This document shows positions 62,843 to 64,000 of a DNA stretch of 64,000 nt, piece by piece. Position 1 is the stretch's first letter, and every line of letters begins with the position of its first letter. A model generated the notes under the pieces. It had not been told where the DNA came from, made no database searches, and saw only the letters and a list, made by a program, of their open reading frames with translations. Both the position numbers and the translations under genes were made by a program. Source of the stretch: Rhodospirillaceae bacterium (GTDB lineage Bacteria; Pseudomonadota; Alphaproteobacteria; GCA-2731375); the NCBI GenBank assembly GCA_018701215.1, contig JABIWH010000001.1:1-64000 (forward strand), in the 5' to 3' direction.

Positions 62843-63628
62843 ATGACAGAGTTGGGCGGCAAATTGGACGGCAAGGTCGCGATCATCACCGGTGGATCAG
62901 GCGGCATCGGACGGGCGGCGGCGAAGCTGTTCGCGGCGGAAGGCGGCCGCATCATTTTGGTCGATCTTGATGACGACGCGCTGCAAGGCGTCGTCACCGA
63001 GATCGGCGCGGAACAGGCGGCGGCCGTCGTTGCCGACGTGACGGACACGGCGCAGACACAAGCCTATATCGCGGCGGCGGTCGAGCGCTTTGGCGGTGTT
63101 GATATAGCGCTGTTGAATGCGGGCATCGAGGGCACGGTCAAGCCGATCGCCGAATATACCGAGGAGATGTTCGACAAGGTCCTGGCCATTAACGTGCGCG
63201 GCGTCTTCCTGGGGCTGAAATATATCATGCCCGTCATGAGCGCCCGTGGCGGCGGCAGTATTGTCATCACCTCGTCCACGGCGGGAATCCGCGCAACCGG
63301 CGGCATGTCCGCCTATGTCACATCCAAACATGCGGTAATCGGCTTGATGCGCACCGCCGCCCTGGAAGGCGCGGCGCAGAATATCCGCGTCAACACGGTA
63401 AATCCGGCGCCCATCGATACCCGCATGATGACTTCGATCGAGGCACAGCGGGGCCTGCCGGCCGGTGACCGCGCGAACCGGCCCATGGCGCGGAACATAC
63501 CGTTGCAGCGCTATGGCGAGCCGGAGGAAGTGGCCCGGCTGATGCTGTTCCTCGGCAGCGATGACGGCTCGTTTTGCACCGGCGGGGTTTATATGGTCGA
63601 TGGCGGCGTCTCGGCGGGGCAGGTCTGA
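62843..63628 (+). CDS. Short-chain dehydrogenase/reductase
   Basis: This 261-residue classical SDR has the cofactor motif ITGGSGGIGRAA (about residues 14-25), an Asp after the second strand in LVDLDDD that favours NAD+, the catalytic Ser in ITSSTAGI, and the YVTSKHAV pair (Tyr about 155, Lys about 159). It has an intact catalytic set, unlike the membrane-anchored relative at 16932. AAAGGAGCCAGTC precedes the ATG. It probably oxidises a hydroxyacyl-CoA or alcohol in the same pathway as the adjacent CoA-transferase. Confidence 0.94.
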   Translation: MTELGGKLDGKVAIITGGSGGIGRAAAKLFAAEGGRIILVDLDDDALQGVVTEIGAEQAAAVVADVTDTAQTQAYIAAAVERFGGVDIALLNAGIEGTVKPIAEYTEEMFDKVLAINVRGVFLGLKYIMPVMSARGGGSIVITSSTAGIRATGGMSAYVTSKHAVIGLMRTAALEGAAQNIRVNTVNPAPIDTRMMTSIEAQRGLPAGDRANRPMARNIPLQRYGEPEEVARLMLFLGSDDGSFCTGGVYMVDGGVSAGQV

Positions 63629-63645
63629 GCCATGAGCATGTCACG

Positions 63646-64000
63646 ATGATCCATCCGGAGCGGCGGCAAGCCCTGCAAATCTATCTCGTGCTTTGTGGGG
63701 CTTATGTCGCCAGCCAGTTCTACCGGGTTGCCAACGCCGCCATCGCGCCTGAGTTGATGGTCGAACTTGAGCTCTCGGCCGAAGCGATGGGCGGCATTAC
63801 CGGGCTTTTCTTTCTTGCCTTTGCCGCGGCGCAAATACCGACCGGCATACTGCTGGACCGATATGGCGCAAGGCGGACCATGGCAGGGCTTTTCGCGGTC
63901 GCGGTACTGGGCGCTATTACTTTCGCGGCGGCGAACGGCGGCGTTGCTCTGGCAATTGGACGGATCCTGTTGGGATTTGGCTGTGCCGCCGGGCTGATGG
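63646..64000 (+). CDS. MFS transporter, truncated by the window end
   Basis: A frame starts at ATG 63646, 17 nt after the SDR stop, and stays open to the window edge. The 118 residues show MFS helices near 10-32, 44-68, 75-95 and 96-118, with the motif-A-like loop GILLDRYGARRTMAGLF (about 68-84). The ATG at 63632 leads to an immediate stop and is rejected. It is probably a carrier for the substrate or product of the CoA-linked pathway. Confidence 0.88.
   Translation, partial: MIHPERRQALQIYLVLCGAYVASQFYRVANAAIAPELMVELELSAEAMGGITGLFFLAFAAAQIPTGILLDRYGARRTMAGLFAVAVLGAITFAAANGGVALAIGRILLGFGCAAGLM

Overview
The window reads as chromosomal DNA of an aerobic alphaproteobacterium, most likely a marine or free-living member of the Rhodospirillales or a relative. 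The evidence is the CcrM-type GANTC methyltransferase, the separate F0 ATP synthase operon with paired b and b' genes, the order ccrM/mutY/dciA-like/dsbA-like/smc, an IalB-family protein, a complete system I cytochrome c maturation operon, and a split glycine dehydrogenase. GC content is high almost throughout. The clear exception is an A/T-rich gene at 41750-42313. I saw no rRNA, tRNA, CRISPR array, insertion sequence or phage gene. The names rest on motifs and family knowledge; no database search was run.

Region 1 (1-9960) is accessory. It holds the 3' 7 kb of a giant RTX/VCBS secreted protein with two exactly periodic internal arrays, a convergent gene that aligns with HlyC-type RTX acyltransferases but appears to lack their catalytic residues, three membrane-protein genes (one of the DUF2189 family), and strong hairpin terminators.

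Region 2 (9979-18248) is respiratory. It contains an aa3-type oxidase operon (subunits II, I, two different subunit III genes and IV, read leftward), an unlisted 33-residue single-helix protein upstream of it, a large unknown polytopic membrane protein, a membrane-anchored SDR-like protein and a lone CheY-like receiver.

Region 3 (18453-34673) starts with a leftward operon yciB-ccmABCDE-(2-hydroxyacid dehydrogenase)-ccmFGHI, which matures the c-type cytochromes that feed the oxidase. Next come rpiA and a leftward glycine cleavage operon gcvT-gcvH-gcvPA-gcvPB plus a divergent alanine-racemase-like gene. That operon lies behind a recognisable promoter and a tandem glycine riboswitch. A lipoprotein gene follows.

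Region 4 (34767-42313) carries ispH-thrB-rnhA-M20 peptidase read rightward, a methyltransferase facing a GlxA/AraC-type regulator, an allantoinase-like deacetylase and the A/T-rich orphan gene. Region 5 (42455-59125) is mostly housekeeping: the F0 operon atpI-B-E-F'-F with its promoter and terminator, smc, a DsbA-like oxidase, a DciA-like protein, mutY, ccrM, rnhB, a CPA2 antiporter, a methyltransferase, a quinone oxidoreductase, a SpoU-type methyltransferase, an IalB-family protein and rlmN.

Region 6 (59122-64000) looks like an acyl-CoA catabolic cluster: two class III CoA-transferases, a MaoC-like hydratase, a short-chain dehydrogenase and the start of an MFS transporter cut by the window edge. 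No single feature is clearly a new multi-gene system. The best leads are the RTX protein with its degenerate HlyC-like neighbour, the 33-residue protein beside the oxidase genes, the riboswitch-controlled racemase, and the dehydrogenase inside the ccm operon.
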